Shown here piece by piece: positions 23,891 to 37,500 of a DNA stretch of 64,000 bases. A program made the translations under genes and the position numbers. The stretch is taken from assembly GCA_036897095.1 (NCBI GenBank), contig JAYMSP010000011.1, positions 1 to 64,000 on the forward strand, written 5' to 3'. Source of the stretch: Plantago elongata (Eukaryota > Streptophyta > Magnoliopsida > Lamiales > Plantaginaceae). Each line of letters opens with the position of its first letter. Positions within the stretch are counted from its first letter, which is position 1. The notes under the pieces were generated by a model, which had not been told where the DNA came from, made no database searches, and worked only from the letters and a program-made list of their open reading frames with translations.

Positions 23891-26400
23891 ATGAGGAATT
23901 CAACCTCTACCGGTTCATCATTTAGTGTGAGTATATGTCTTGCATGTTTAATTCTTGAATTCTCTGCTTTTGGATATTGTTTTCTCTTCTATGTAGTTTG
24001 TGTTTTGGAACTAATCTTGGATTGGATCAAGGATTCAAGATTAAGGATTTCTTGTTTGAAAGAGTAGATCTGGTTAAAAGCTATAAACCCTTTTGAATTT
24101 ACTACATTTTAAGTGTAGAAACAATTGGGATTGAAATTTATGCTTTTGTTTTGATGAATTTTTATGTTAATCATTGATTGCAAGCTTTTGTGTTCTTCCC
24201 TACATCTTTTATGATCTATGGCCACTGTGAATTCTTTCATATATAAAAACATTATCTTATCATTTGGATTTATTTCATTTTTTATTATTTAATTAAACCC
24301 ATACTGAAGTGGGGTTGAATCTATAGGCAATTGGAGTTGGAATTTTCAAAGAAAAATCTCTAAATAATTCATCCAAGCACAAGAGAAGATTTGTATATTG
24401 GTTTTAATTACAAAATATGGTACTGATTGGAAGAGATATCATATTGAATAGAACTTTTTTTTTATTTTTAATAAAACCATTTTTAGGATTGATGTGAGTA
24501 TTTCTTATGATAATTGGTGGGTTTAGTCTAATCTTGTCCTTTTTGAGTATATTACCTCAACCACACATTTAGAGATGAGATCATACATACAAGATTTGTT
24601 TGCTTTTTCTACTTTCAGATCTCACATTTTCACAAGAAAATTAAACTATAGGGTTCCTTTAATAGCAGCCATTATCAGTCTCTCATAACAATTACTAATA
24701 ATTTGCTTAACTGGCCTGGGATCCGATTATTTAGTATTCACTATTCAGGTTTTAATCTTTTATCCTCCAACACAGTACTATACTTGCTTTTCATGGCATT
24801 CTTGAGGGAAAAAAATGAGAGTGAAAAAGGATATGAATTTTGAATCATCATAATTGTATTATTACATGCTGTGATGACTGATAAAAACATTGAATAGGTA
24901 CGTTTATAATTTATGTGTATAATTAATTTACTGGCTGCTTTTCATTTCATGACAAAATGTTTAGTGAGTTTTAATTTGGGGCCTCAATTATAATAAATAT
25001 ATGAAGGACCACAAGCATGTTGCATATACTAGCTAGCTTGCTTGCTTTTGTGAAATGCAACAACTCAACTACCCAATTGTCATCTACTCAAATGAATATG
25101 GGTGTTTTTGAAAATTATGGGGACGTTTTCGATATCTAAGTGCTAAGTTCATCTATCTGAACGTTTTCATTTTCGCCTGAAATTATAGGGACGTTTTCTA
25201 TATCTAAGTGCTAAATTCATCTATTTGAACATTTTCATTTTTCTTCCTATGTCATATATAACGCGTTGTGGTAAAATGCAACCACCGAAAAGTCATGAAT
25301 ATAGATTAGGTGATTCATGCTAGTTGGCTAGCTAAGTGTAGCAATTGATGCATGATATTGAATTTGTGGGGAATGGAAAACTTACCCGTTGAATTGAATG
25401 GTGATGATGATGGATGATAGTTGAGTTTCACCTTGGGAAAGAAAAGGGTCGGTTAGAAAGTCCAAAAATTTGCAGAAAAGAGCTAAACAAGTTGGAGAAA
25501 ATTAGGGTTTAAATGCTCCCCACTATGGTAAAAAACTTGAGTCCTGGTATTAAACACAAGAATATTGTTTTGTCTTGTATAGTCTGTCATGCCTCAAGAT
25601 CGGGCCCTAATTCCCAGCTGTCTCCTCCTTCTATGCAATGCTAATACAACAAAAACTCACACGTCTTTTTTTCATGCCAAGGGCACATAGGAAACTAAAA
25701 TAAAATTCTTGGGAGTCGAAATGGCAATTATGAATGTTGAAGGACATATGCAAATGCTAATGGTATAAATTTGAATAAATGTAATCATAAACTATAGAAT
25801 TCCCATTCTATTTTATCTATGGAAGTTATAAGTATCGAAGAAATAATGTCTACTAAGACTCCAGGAAGTTATAAGTATCGAATGATCTCAAGTGTGATTC
25901 TGATTATTGAAAAATCAATACATATATTAATATCATCATATCAAATTTGTAAAAGTTTACAAGCAGTTTATACCTAAATTGAATTTTCTCTAAAACAATA
26001 AAATTCGTACTAACAATTTGAGGAATTAGACCGAAGTGACCATTTAATTAAGTGAATGAAAGCAAAGGTACACAAAGGCAAGCATATACGTTGAAGGATT
26101 CAATGACTCAAGAATTCAATTGAGCACCAAGTTGGGAATGTCCTAACCAATGACGAACTAATTATTCTAAGTTTTAAACTTTCTTTGCAAATGAGGATTC
26201 AGATCATGAAGTTCATGATATGTGAAAGTAGTTCATTTACCTATGTTTATAAAGCATTTATCTTAAGTTCACATTTTTAAAGATAAGTAACTTCTTGACG
26301 ATTCTCTAAATGATTTTATTTAGAAATTAATTTACATTGTTAAGAAAATTATCGATATATATTATTAATCAAAACTACGTTCACAATATTCATATTTTTT
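23891..26400. other. Downstream of MIR396, no gene seen
   Basis: The first part probably belongs to the MIR396 primary transcript. The rest is AT-rich. A 50-60 bp imperfect repeat of GGGACGTTTTC-ATATCTAAGTGC occurs at about 25121 and 25189. No coding frame is supportable. Confidence 0.5.
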
Positions 26401-26403
26401 CAT

Positions 26404-26645
26404 ACAACAAGATTTATTTTGTTAAAAATATAAATCTTTTTATTATTAACAAGATTGGCTGTCTTGATTTTTTTTAAATTATTGAACATGAAATATAGCA
26501 TTACAATTATAATTGTTGAACAAGACGATTTGTTAAAAATATAAATCTTTTTATTATTAACACGATTGGTTGTCTTGATTTTTTTAAAATTATTATTGAA
26601 CATGAAATATAGCATTACAATTACAATTGTTGAACAAGACGAATT
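26404..26645. repeat. Tandem duplication, period about 111 bp
   Basis: GTTAAAAATATAAATCTTTT at 26421 recurs at 26532. Both are followed by TTATTATTAACA-GATTGG, GAACATGAAATATAGCATTA and TTGTTGAACAAGACGA. A third partial copy is not seen. Confidence 0.85.
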
Positions 26646-26647
26646 TA

Positions 26648-26780
26648 CCAATCGATTCTAGATGCAAATCACCACCAATCTCTTCAGAGAATATAATTCT
26701 CTATTTCGAAAAATTAAACCCGTGACCTCACGATTATGAGGTGTCCCAGCTTGCCACTCGGCTACAAACGCTTTGATAAT
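26648..26780 (-). mobile_element. tRNA-derived SINE-like element
   Basis: Read on the minus strand, TAGCCGAGTGGC (plus 26753-26764) fits the Pol III A box TRGCNNAGYNGG at all but one position. About 35 nt later comes GAGGTCACGGGTTTAAT, a degenerate B box with the 'gaggtcacgggtt' phrase seen in plant Au-type SINEs. A polar tail runs to about 26648. The tRNA cloverleaf is not complete, so this is not a functional tRNA gene. Exact 5' end and family are uncertain. Confidence 0.5.
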
Positions 26781-26924
26781 ATAGTCTGTATGTACATAAG
26801 TTTGACCGTCTATGCCTTGGAATAGCAAATTTCCCCTGACTCCATGTAGCGGGATTGAATTCGGTAATGCTTTACCTATGTTTATTAATACTTGTAATGA
26901 CGAGGATGGTTGTTTTAACCACAT

Positions 26925-27055
26925 CCCGTCTTTTTTCAAACACTTTTAACTTCTAATATAGTCTAAGGACTCTTTTATTGCATTACATTATCCGTCTTTT
27001 TTCAAACACTTTTAACTTCTAATATAGTCTAAGGACTCTTTTATTGCATTACTTT
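26925..27055. repeat. Two-copy tandem repeat, period 66 bp
   Basis: CGTCTTTTTTCAAACACTTT at 26927 recurs at 26993, each followed by TAACTTCTAATATAGTCTAA and GGACTCTTTTATTGCATTAC. Nearly identical copies. Confidence 0.9.
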
Positions 27056-28939
27056 ACCCAAAAAAGTTAATTGATCCATAATAATAATTGATAAAATGTA
27101 TTATATATTTGTTAATCTCATGTAATATAATTGATCTATTAATATTCTAACAAAATATGCTAGACATTTATAATGTGAATTTTAATATACTTATTTACAT
27201 GGAGTTGGTTCAAAGTTAATTAGTACTGCGTGTACTTTTATATGAATATAGTTTGTTATATCGTTTCTCTAGTACGAACAACTTTACCACCTTCATTCGT
27301 GATATGCTTCGTGGAAGTGTTTGTTGGGTGATTAGAATAAGATTCATAGTTATGTGGGCGAGTTGTCTACTGGCTAGTACTCCAAATTATTTATTACTAT
27401 AATTTTCTTGTTTTTCCAAATAATGTACTACTTCAGGGGGAAAAAAAAAATGACGTAGGTGAATCTGTTTATCATTAATTTTTCAATTTAATTTTATGAA
27501 TTTTTTAATAAAAAATTTATTACGTAAACGCATAACTTTTTAAACAAACTAGCTGAAAAGTTAGATAATTTGATAAGCTAACCAAGTTAGCTTGTTGAAA
27601 AAAAACTACCTAATCAGCTACCAGCTAACTTTTCAGCTTCCACCTACCTTTTCAATTAATTTTACTAAACATAAATTATATAATTTCGCAAGATATACCT
27701 TTTTCCAATACAATAATAAGTAATTAATTTCCTTCAATCTTTTATAACTTCTACAATTTGAGGGTAACAAAAAGTTAAATGTGGTCTGAAAAGTCAACGC
27801 GGGGAAGAAGTTTTAGAGAACGGAGGAATTATTAGTCACGTACATTTCATATTAATTGTGAGGTTAGAACTTGACTAATAAAATGAGCTTTTTGGAGTTG
27901 GAGTGAAAGCAAATAAAAGAAACTAATTATATGCTTATGAAGCTATATATCCCTAAATTTCAAAATGCTACTTTACAAATCATATACGCCATTAATTTGT
28001 AATCACTAATCAAGACGAGGTTACATCTCAAACATACAAAACCGGATTGTAGACAGAAGTAGAGGAAGGAAAAAACATGAAACGATAGTCCCTCCGCATC
28101 TTCGAATCTTAAGCTTTCCATCCTCGCTAGGTGGTACATGCATCTTCATGGTTCCATTAGACAAGGATTTGAATGTTCTATTTGAGTCCATCTTATGTAA
28201 TTTGAATCGAATTTTAAATTTAAAATCACTCGAACCCCTCACCTATATGCAGAATGTGTAAACAAAAAAATCCACACATGAATTGTTAATTTATTGCAAG
28301 CCAACTAGTACTCTCATAATTATTAACTTCAATTGCATTATGGGACATAATAATTGAGGTTATCTTGAACCACAATAATAGTAAAATTTGCCATCACTTT
28401 GTTTGTTGATGTTACTTTTAACACTTTTAATTGTCGTTAAGCAAAGCTGTTTCCTCTTTTCTAATGGCTTTCACGTGTTGCTTTTTCACTTTTTTTCCTC
28501 CATAATCGTTGATTTGCAGACAGAAATCTTCATTTGTCCAATCGGTATTGTTATGCTACTTACAGCAAGTTTATCTTCTGTAACCCTCCGTAAGTATTCA
28601 TCTGTTTAGCAACAATATGCACATGGTATTTGTCCGGAGTTTTAAGATTCCAAATTGTTGTACTATTCCCTTCATTATTCAAATATACGAACTCATACGA
28701 GAATTTGGTCTAATACCACTTAATGGACTATAGTCTACTCACCTCATGTATTTGCTTTTTTTCCTAAACGGAAAGAGATAACTCGAACTCCGATCTATTG
28801 GTTGAAAGCGACTCACATCGTGTATTTAATATGTAATTTATCATATATTATACATTCATTATTAAATATATGTGACGTTCTTTCTATTTTTGTTTAATGA
28901 TCTCTTTCCTGCTCGATAAATAATTGTATGGCAGGATGG
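27056..28939. other. Intergenic, no gene seen
   Basis: AT-rich. A probable right end of a Stowaway-like MITE (GAACGGAGGAATTATTA) lies near 27820. A minus-strand frame at 28021-28242 has no recognisable domain. Nothing else is supportable. Confidence 0.45.
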
Positions 28940-29527
28940 AGCACAATACCTCCTTGTACAATTGGTGTCCACTGCCCAACCACTTGGCCAGGGGTACTAT
29001 GATCGTACACCGTGGTGACGGCCATGGTGACGATCGAGGGGTGCGGGGGTGTCGCGACTGCACACCCATATTGAAATATATACTATGACGACTGATTAAA
29101 TTCAGTTGTCGGGTTTTTTTGAATTCTTTTTCCTTTTTTAATTTTAAATTGTAATAATAATTGAATATCGATTCGAATAATGACTATATTTTCAAACATA
29201 TACGAACAACGGCTATATTTTTTTATAATGGCGTTTTTTTATTGAATTGGAAAGGAAACAGTACAACTTAATACAACTTCTAGAAATTAAAATAACAAAC
29301 TAGTACGAAATTTGAATCTACAACGGACAATCACAAACATTTTTGATTGTACTGCTTCAAGAGTCATCCTCGAACTCTCGATCCAACACCTTCTACACCT
29401 TCCTTGGGTCCGGGATCATCTGAGTTGGGTCAATACTGGACAATTGGAGATACATCTGCAGCCTTTGAGTGCGATCCAAGTCAGCATTGGTCTGGTCAGT
29501 TGTTGCTTTTAACTGTAGACATTTCTC

Positions 29528-30522
29528 CTATTTTCTTTCGAAGAACGCCAATCTCCTCTGTACAATTTCAATCCTCTGTGCCTTCAGTTGACGTTGTTCA
29601 GCAAAATCATCTTTGAAGTCAGCTAAATCACTGCCGGAGGAGTTTGAAGAAAGACCACTTTTCCTGAGGGACTTCGCCTTATCCCGACCCATGGGACGCT
29701 CCACGAAGTCATCACTACTTTCACTCATACGCATTTTCCTTCCCGAGCTTCCGTCCGTGTCTTCGCCTTCCGCATTATGGAGTTCAAAACCCGAAACATT
29801 ATCCTCGGATGGACCGATGTAGTTCATCTTCGTTTGCCACTGTTGATAATCTTTCATGGCATGCCAACAGTGGAACTCCTTGAAATCTTTGTTTTGCGTA
29901 CTCAATGACATCGCCATAGTTAGTACCAATCTGAACTCCTTGGACTCATACAAACTCGTTGTAAGCACTTACACATTGATTAACACAATGCTTGATGCGA
30001 TTCCACCGGCCACGAAGAGAGCTTCCACTTCGTGGTTTGAGCTCAGAAGTCGAGTCCTTCCTTGCCGTATTCCACATATTTAGTACGTGCTTAGTAAAGA
30101 TCATAGTGTACCTCACGTTCGTAACTATACATGGATCCTCACTAACCTGCATGAACATGCTGATTAGAGCGAGGTCCTCCACAACCGAGAACTTCTTTGG
30201 ACCGGTCTCCTGAGCTGCGCCTTCCACTTCCTCCTCCGGAACGTTCTTTCCTTTTCCCCTCGATGACCCAGCCTTTGCTTTCCCTTTGCCTTTCGATGCG
30301 GTCATCTTCCCCTTTCCTCGAACTGGCAACTGCATCGGTGGGAGGTTGTGTCTCCGGTACAGTTTGCTGCAATCCCTCATAACCGTATGGACGAAATACA
30401 TCTTGGGAGTAGAAAGGATTATGTGGTTCATTTGGGTTGTTTGAATTTGTGGATGATTCCGAACTGTGGTAGCCCATATTGTTGAACATTTGTTCGATTT
30501 CAGCCGAATATTTATCCACCAA
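29528..30522 (-). pseudogene. Harbinger ORF1 (Myb/SANT-like DNA-binding protein), frame-shifted
   Basis: ORF1 of PIF/Harbinger elements is a Myb/SANT-like protein that binds the element ends and helps import the transposase. The start MVDKYSAEIEQMFNNMGYHS is at 30522. A Lys/Gly-rich linker (KGKGKAKAGSSRGKGK) leads into VEDLALISMFMQVSEDP and RSGSSLRGRWNRIKHCVNQC, the trihelix-like core that host genomes often mis-annotate as 'glutathione S-transferase T3-like'. FHCWHAMKDYQQWQTK matches the conserved helix after the core, and a Ser/Asp-rich tail with ERPMGRDKAK ends the protein. Homology changes frame near 30315 and again near 29950, so the gene is dead. Confidence 0.75.
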
Positions 30523-30742
30523 CCAAGCAGCATGATTTCAATTCATTTTGATATCTGGTAGTGATTAAATGAGTGTTTTGAGTTTAATAGAGAGAAAGAA
30601 AGAGTATTTGGAGCTGTGAAGAATGAAGTGAAAATGATCCTCTATCTGTAGATCCCGAAAAAATATGACCGTTTATAGTCGTTGAAGTATTTTATACTTT
30701 TTATTAATAAACATATACATTTTAAAAAAATAATAAGAAAAT

Positions 30743-30920
30743 GTGTCTGGTCCAATTAGAACCGGACACATGTCCCAGCCAAACGGCAGGAACACTAGCC
30801 GATTTGTGGCTGGCCCACTGTGGGACCAGCCACAAAACGGTTCCTCGATCGGTTACAACCGATTATAACCGATCGAGGTGCGGAGCAGCTACGGCTGCTC
30901 CACGATGCCGTCCCCACGGC
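30743..30920. repeat. Five consecutive perfect or near-perfect hairpins at the Harbinger end
   Basis: Arms: GTGTCTGGT with ACCGGACAC (30743-30769); TTTGTGGCTGG with CCAGCCACAAA (30803-30836, with CCCA/TGGG nested inside); CCTCGATCGGTTA with TAACCGATCGAGG (30843-30878); GGAGCAGC with GCTGCTCC (30882-30901); GCCGT with ACGGC (30907-30920). They lie in series, separated by 3-33 bp, in a GC-rich patch within AT-rich surroundings. Confidence 0.9.
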
Positions 30921-31516
30921 CACCCATAGTGAACTGTCTAAGCAGGTAGCACCCATTTACAAGAAGCCTAACTCAAAACAAAAATTATCAATGCTGAGCT
31001 AATACAATTGAATTACGTGAGTAATTTGTAGTTTTCTGTAATTAGATACAAAAGCAATACAAAACATAAATGAAGTTGAAGCAGGAGGATGAGCTGGGTT
31101 CAATAATCTGGTGGAGACACGAGGTGGTTTAGGAGTAAAGTGGTGTTGTGGGTATATGTGTAGTGTAGAGAATAGTTGTAGTATTTGCCGTTTTTTAAAA
31201 TTTACAAAATAAAACTATATCTCGGAAAGTATTTAACTGAATAGATTGCCGTGTCCTAGAATACATTGAACCTGCAAAAAAATGCCAGCTAAAACTTCAG
31301 CATAAATTATCAAAAGATTATGCCGGTTTTTTTCCTTTCTGTTGACACGAAATAAACAAGAAGTTACTGCTATCATGCTTGGCACATCAGGAGGCACGGA
31401 GAGGGGTCAGCCCAATCATGGTACTGGTTCTTCCTGTTTGTCTGTTTCCAGCAACTGGTCCGCTAAAAGAAATGCCAGTACTCAATTCGATACTATATTA
31501 CTGGACACTTCACATA

Positions 31517-34500
31517 TCAAGAATCTGGCACGTCCTCAAGGTCCATCTGATACAATGAGTAGTCTCTCTCGAACAACAGTAGCTCCTGCATATAATGGTA
31601 ATAAGCACGCCAATCAGTACACCGTCAACTTTTCATTGCCTTTCTTACTGGAAGTTAACCATGAAAGCAAACGTTGGAATGGCCAGGGTCAGCATGATAA
31701 CTGTATCATGCTACAACTCAAGGTTGGGGCTATACAAGGCGGGAGAAAGGAAAAAGACTAGTACTAAGTGATAATGGAAACTACTATTGCCAAGGGACGT
31801 TTCAATTTTGTAATTACTATCTTCAAAATGTGTCAGCAGAGGCCACAAAAAAACTTAATCACAATGGTCCTTTGATCTGCATGGATTGTCTCCAGCAAGC
31901 AGACCTTTTAATTTTCTCATCAGCAAATATGACACTGGCAACATCTTTCAGGATTGCATTAATATTATAAGCTACACATTAGGTTCTCATCAAAGAAGAC
32001 ACATTATTTGACACCTTCAGTGACTATATTGGTTACTTAGTAGTGTGTAACAAAGAATTAGTTCACTACATAGTGTCTGCATTGTAAATGGCATAACTCA
32101 GAGGGAGTTTCTTATGATGTAGATATACTATTTTCAAAATGTGTCAGCTGAGGCCATGACAAGAACTCAACTGCAATGGTCCTTGGACTATAACAAGCAG
32201 GCTTCACTTGGTAATGTATAGCACATAGGAACCACTACTAGTATGGATCCCCCACAAGATAGCTTTGCTTAGTTGCCACTCGTATAGGAATATCACACTG
32301 TCAACAACTTTCAGGTTTGCATTAACTTATAAACTGTGCATTAAGTTCTCATCAGAGAAAGCATGTCATGTGACACCTTCAGTAATTATATAGGTAGTGT
32401 GATGCAAATTTAATTCAGTGTTTTGTGGGTATTATAAATGGCATAACTCAAAAGGAGTTACTTATATGGTAGATATTTCACCATAATGTGACTAACCTAT
32501 TCAAGATATTGTTCAGGTTGTTTCAACCCCTCAAACAAGTAGAAATGTCAAATTTAAGTTGGTTCAAACTCACATGGCAGTAAAGAGTAAAAAATTAAAA
32601 ACCAACATTGTTTTGGATAGAGAATAAGTAGACAATGTCCATGCAGTGATGCAGCAACATTCTTGTTTATTAAATCAGTTACCAAATCTGACCGCAGGAC
32701 ATACATCCTGATCCAGTGATATTAAAGACGCAACTCAGATAGTCAGATAGCAAATAAGGAATGTTGAGAACACCTCGAAATAACATTTATTAAATGTTCA
32801 TACATATGACACAGCATAAAGTTACCTGTAACTGAGGCTGGCTGAACAAATGCAGAAAATCAGATTCAGGGGAGGTAACTAACTCAATTAACTTCTGATG
32901 ATTCTCAGGCTGGTCACCATATTCCATTAGTGAAACAGAAACCTACAGATGAGCACAGTAGACAGATCATTTGTACCAAGGGGGAACCTTTTACAAACAT
33001 GAGCAAAACTAAATGTGTCGCCACTCATCATAGTTGTAAGCAAAGTTATGGCTTGAAAATAACCTGCATACACCGGAGAAACATTTCGGGGATACAACAC
33101 CTGCGAGAAAGGCCCCGGACAATATATGTTGCAGGGGCATCTGGAGAACCATCAGCTCCAGAATACCAAGCATCCAAGCGCGAGATCTCCATTGTTACTC
33201 CGGCCTGGAATCGTGAAAGCTCCCCTGAAACAGAAGGTGTGATTATCGTAAGGTGCACAGAGAATTGATGCTATAAAGTCCAGTGCAAGGCTCAACATGG
33301 AGAATTAGGGTGTGTTTGTGTTTGGGAGGGGACAGAATCAGGGTATTTCACCAATAGACTGGTTTGTTCCAAGTCACCTCACTTCATCACAATACTATAT
33401 AATAAATTTGACCAAATGTGTATCTATAATAAACAAAGACGGTAGCTACAAGAAAGTGCATGCCTTTGAAGCCAGCAGCCATGACAGTGGCTAGGATACC
33501 ACCATCGTTGAGCTCATGTTGTCCAATGCCATCACCCTCCACTGCCAAGCAGCGTGTAACAACTTCAATGCAATAATTGTCCCTTGGAGAGATGGAAACA
33601 TTTATCTGCCCACAGAGGATAGAAAGGATTAACTGTCAAATAAATACAACAAATAGACAGCAATTACAAAATGTTGAGATGTTGTCAATCGCGTATCGCG
33701 ACGTGCCAGGCCAAAAACCAGGATCGAGGGCGGTATAGTGAAGTAAAAAAGAAAAACAAATTTATGGAATAAACATACAAGTACTCGGTAGGTCATATAT
33801 TACTCATACTATTAAAACATTACTCATAAATAGTATAGAGCAAGCACAGTCAAGGAAAGCATTCTATAAAACCCACAAAAATGCATCGCGGACGAGACAG
33901 CCCGCCACACTACTGTTCCCGCTACAGGGTTCCCTGGATACTGTAACTCAAAGCATACATCAAACAATCATTTTTCTCCGAACAAGTTGATGGTTTGATA
34001 CAAATGTAGTTGGCAACTAATTAAGAAGATGCAAAGAAGGATGAAGATTTGGTTCGTAGTTGCAAAAACTAGCAAGTAATTATCAATCAGAAACTCACAG
34101 AACTAGTACAGAAGTGATTGATGATTGGTCGATTATTTACAAGGCTATTTAGATCTGAGACTATCAGCAATTTGGCAGCTTAAAAAAAATAAACTTTATA
34201 ATACCAAAAGAGAAAGCAAAAGAAGGAACGTAAGTAAATAGAAAAGGTATCAAAAACGTAAATACACGGGCATTACCATTAATTCACGGTGTAGCACGTC
34301 TTCTTCGCTCACTGATGAATAGAGGGCACTTGTCAATGCTGTGCACAGGGTCGCATCTGGACTCAAGCACTCGCCAGAAGGAAGACACAGCATGGCTGTA
34401 GCATGCACTTCCAAGTATTCAGGTTCTGAGTATTCATGCACATTATCTTGAGTTGGGACTAGCCAGGGGTTCTCTTTTCCTAGAGCATTAAAAGATAAAT

Positions 34501-37500
34501 AATAACGATGAGTTGCATTCACAAGACTGACCGAAACATACCATCTCCATCTAGAGAAATTGATTGCACTGATCTGAATTTCGAGAAATTTGAGTACAAT
34601 GAACAGAACTTACGTTCCAGTAAAGCCAACGAAGACACAAGAGCTTCGGAAGCTGCTGTAACTGCCCTCTCTATTTCAACGCGTGAAAGTTCACTCTCTG
34701 AAATCTCTGCATTTTCTAGATCAAGTTTTAACCAATTGCGATATTTTGCATCGCAAGAGAAGTATTCACTCTGTATGGTTACAAGAAGGTATATGAGTCA
34801 ATGGTAGCAGGCACTGTTACATCAAAGAACAATAGATCGACTTCGAAACACATACCCAGTCTTGGAACTCCCTCAAATTCTCCGACACCTCAATATCCTC
34901 AGCAGTCAAATGATTCAGAGGCTCCGCAAGTAAACTAAGCACCGTGTGAGCGCCAGTGGGTACTGCAGCCACTCTCCACATTGATATGAGAGCAAACTCC
35001 CGAAACAGTATGTTGCTATAACAATAACAAGAAGTTTACCCATTACATTGACTGTTAAATAATGAAAATAGAAAAGTACCATATCCTAGGCAGTCTTGAC
35101 TATGAATAATGAACAAAACAATGTAGGCTATCTTGCATCCTTGCCTCTTCAAGGCAGAATGCAATGCATACATCTAAAGTTTCTATTCTAAAAATGGAAG
35201 CACTGATAAGGGTACGAAAAAGATACGTGGAAACTTAAAAGTCCCAAAAAAAGGATACGGATACATTGAGTTCTTAATAATTTTTTACATTTATAATAGT
35301 ATGTCAAAATTATATCAGATGTGATGAATATATAAACCAAGACCAAATTCCATATATTTAGGATTCTTTCTTCTGCAACTAATGCTTGTATATCCTTTGG
35401 TTTTTTTCTCTTCGCTCTCCAACCCTAAAGGACTAAGTGAACCTTGGGGATCTTGCTTCTAATAAGGAAAAAAAAAGGAACGGATATACTCCTTTCCACT
35501 TATCAAGATGGCATCTATTTGTTCGACACACTCTTGTTATTTGTTAACTATATTTCAAAGGTAAGATATGTACGAGGGGGCATAAGGATGCAAATATGTT
35601 TCACCCCACAGACGTATACGTACTACGTAGCCTGAAACACTATTTAGAAGCATGAGATATTATTTTTATCAAGTAAGATATCATTACTGAGAAAAATATT
35701 TCTGAACACAGTAAAATAATGTTGCTACTTTTTACTGTCACTATTTACTTTCCCAGAGAACATGGGATGGAAGTAGAACAACGGAAAGTTTTGGCATATA
35801 GAATTCTCGAAAGTAATGGAACTGGTGGAGAATATGGGAATTCTAGTTGAGCTAAATTAAAAGGTCGAACTTATTTAAGGAGCGACTTCTCCCCTAGTAA
35901 TCAAGTGGTAAAAACACTTTTCTATTCCAACCAAAAGAAAAACAGTGTTATCTTATCCCGGATGGCATAGTCCTCTGACCAGCACAAAAATGATATTGAG
36001 GGATGGCCAGTACAGTGAAAACATAGGAGTTTGAAGATTTGTTGTTCAGAAATACAAATGCCCAAAGCAGTAAAAATATTTTAGACATTCAGAGTACAAA
36101 AGATACTGATCGTAAGTAATCACAACAAAATAATTGTAAGGTTCGTCCAAGGAACTTCTCAGAAAAAGGAGGTGATAAAACATGCGGAAAGTTCAAAAAC
36201 TAACTGGAAACTGGATCCACTCATTGGCTCCTGGCAACATCCTGGAAACTATAGGTGATGCCCAACAAAGAAAAATAGGAAAACTTTTATCCTCCAGAAA
36301 ATCAACTTTAAAAAAATTCTTATGAATTTTTATTTTCCTTCACTTGCATTCCCTTCTTATTTTCTGAGAGTCAAATAGGATGAATAGGATCTTACAAGAA
36401 AGTTCAGGAAATTATACTAAGTCAGATTATAGAATAGAAAATTTAAGGAAACGAAGAGTGGAGGGGCTTCCTCCACAAAAGGGTTTTTGTACATGGATCT
36501 AAGTGTAATTACACTTCCAAAAATTAATAAAAGTTGAACGTAAGAACCTAACCAGCAATGATTCAACTTGAATTAGTGTTAAGGTAGAATATCAAATTCT
36601 TTCCCAGAGAGTGAATGAACATTAAAAAAAAAAAAAAAAGAAGAATGAAAGAAGTGTCTGCAGAACAAGAATGAGTCTTCAAACGTAATGAAAAACAAAT
36701 ACCCAGTATCAGATGCAGAATAAATTTGTAAGCAGATGAAGTAAAGTTCTCACCTATGCATTAATGCACGAAGAACAAGTTTCCTGGTAACAGTTGTGGC
36801 ATCATTGATGGTAGAAGGAGGTGTAAAGCAAAGCCATTGAATGACCATTGCTTTTTGTAAACTCTGCAATCGGTGTTGCTCTGCAACGTCAGATGACTTG
36901 TCATGTTTCCCAACACTAATTTCTCTAGATCTTGACAAGACTCTGAAGATTGGAAAAGTTAGCAATTCTGATATATAATGTTTTGCAAGCTTGTTTGCTG
37001 CACTTAAAGAATATGACTAGTACCTCTCAATGATTTCTTCAAAACTGCCTTTCGAATTGTCTTCCGGAGAATATGGTAGATACTCAATAGCAGAAAGAAA
37101 GATCTTGTATCTGACATGCACACTGTGGGATAAAAAGTAAAACAAACTAGTTTACAAGGACTCAAAAGTTTAGATTTCTTTTCCTACATTATGTAAAAAT
37201 CTCATTGTTAACAGCTCAGTGACATCTCAAAGTAGTATTATAATGAGTGAAATGTGTGCACGCCGGGGAAAAAGAAAAAGCCAACCACGCCACAAAAGAT
37301 CAAACTGCAGCGAATTCCATATTTCCCAAATGCTTATGATAACGGGAGCGCCATAATTATATGAAAGAAAAATGTCAAGGATATGAAAAATTGTGAAAAG
37401 ATCCATGTAAAGACCTGCTATTCAGCCTCAGCTCCATCATATGAACAAATAAATCAATGCAGCGATGATGAGCTAGCTGAGAAGCATAGATGCCGACCAA

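Larger units (their letters stand above)
28940..30941 (-). mobile_element. PIF/Harbinger-type DNA transposon retaining only ORF1
   Basis: The core is a Myb/SANT-type ORF1 on the minus strand (29528-30522). The right end, read inward, is GACAGTTCACTATGG preceded by TTA, resembling plant Harbinger ends and the TTA target duplication. CCGTGGTGACGGCCATGGTG inward from about 29011 resembles CCGTGGGGACGGCATCGTGG inward from 30921, giving imperfect inverted subterminal repeats. No DDE transposase ORF is present between them, so the element cannot move on its own. The left boundary is approximate. Confidence 0.6.

Noticed and set aside
26648-26780. Functional tRNA gene
   Set aside because: Box A is good but the B box is degenerate and no complete cloverleaf can be drawn; a SINE head is more likely.
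28021-28242. 73-codon minus-strand frame as a host gene
   Set aside because: No recognisable domain or splice partners.
31342-31761. 139-codon plus-strand reading frame
   Set aside because: It is antisense to the last NUP107 exon (31517-31585) and intron; no family resemblance.
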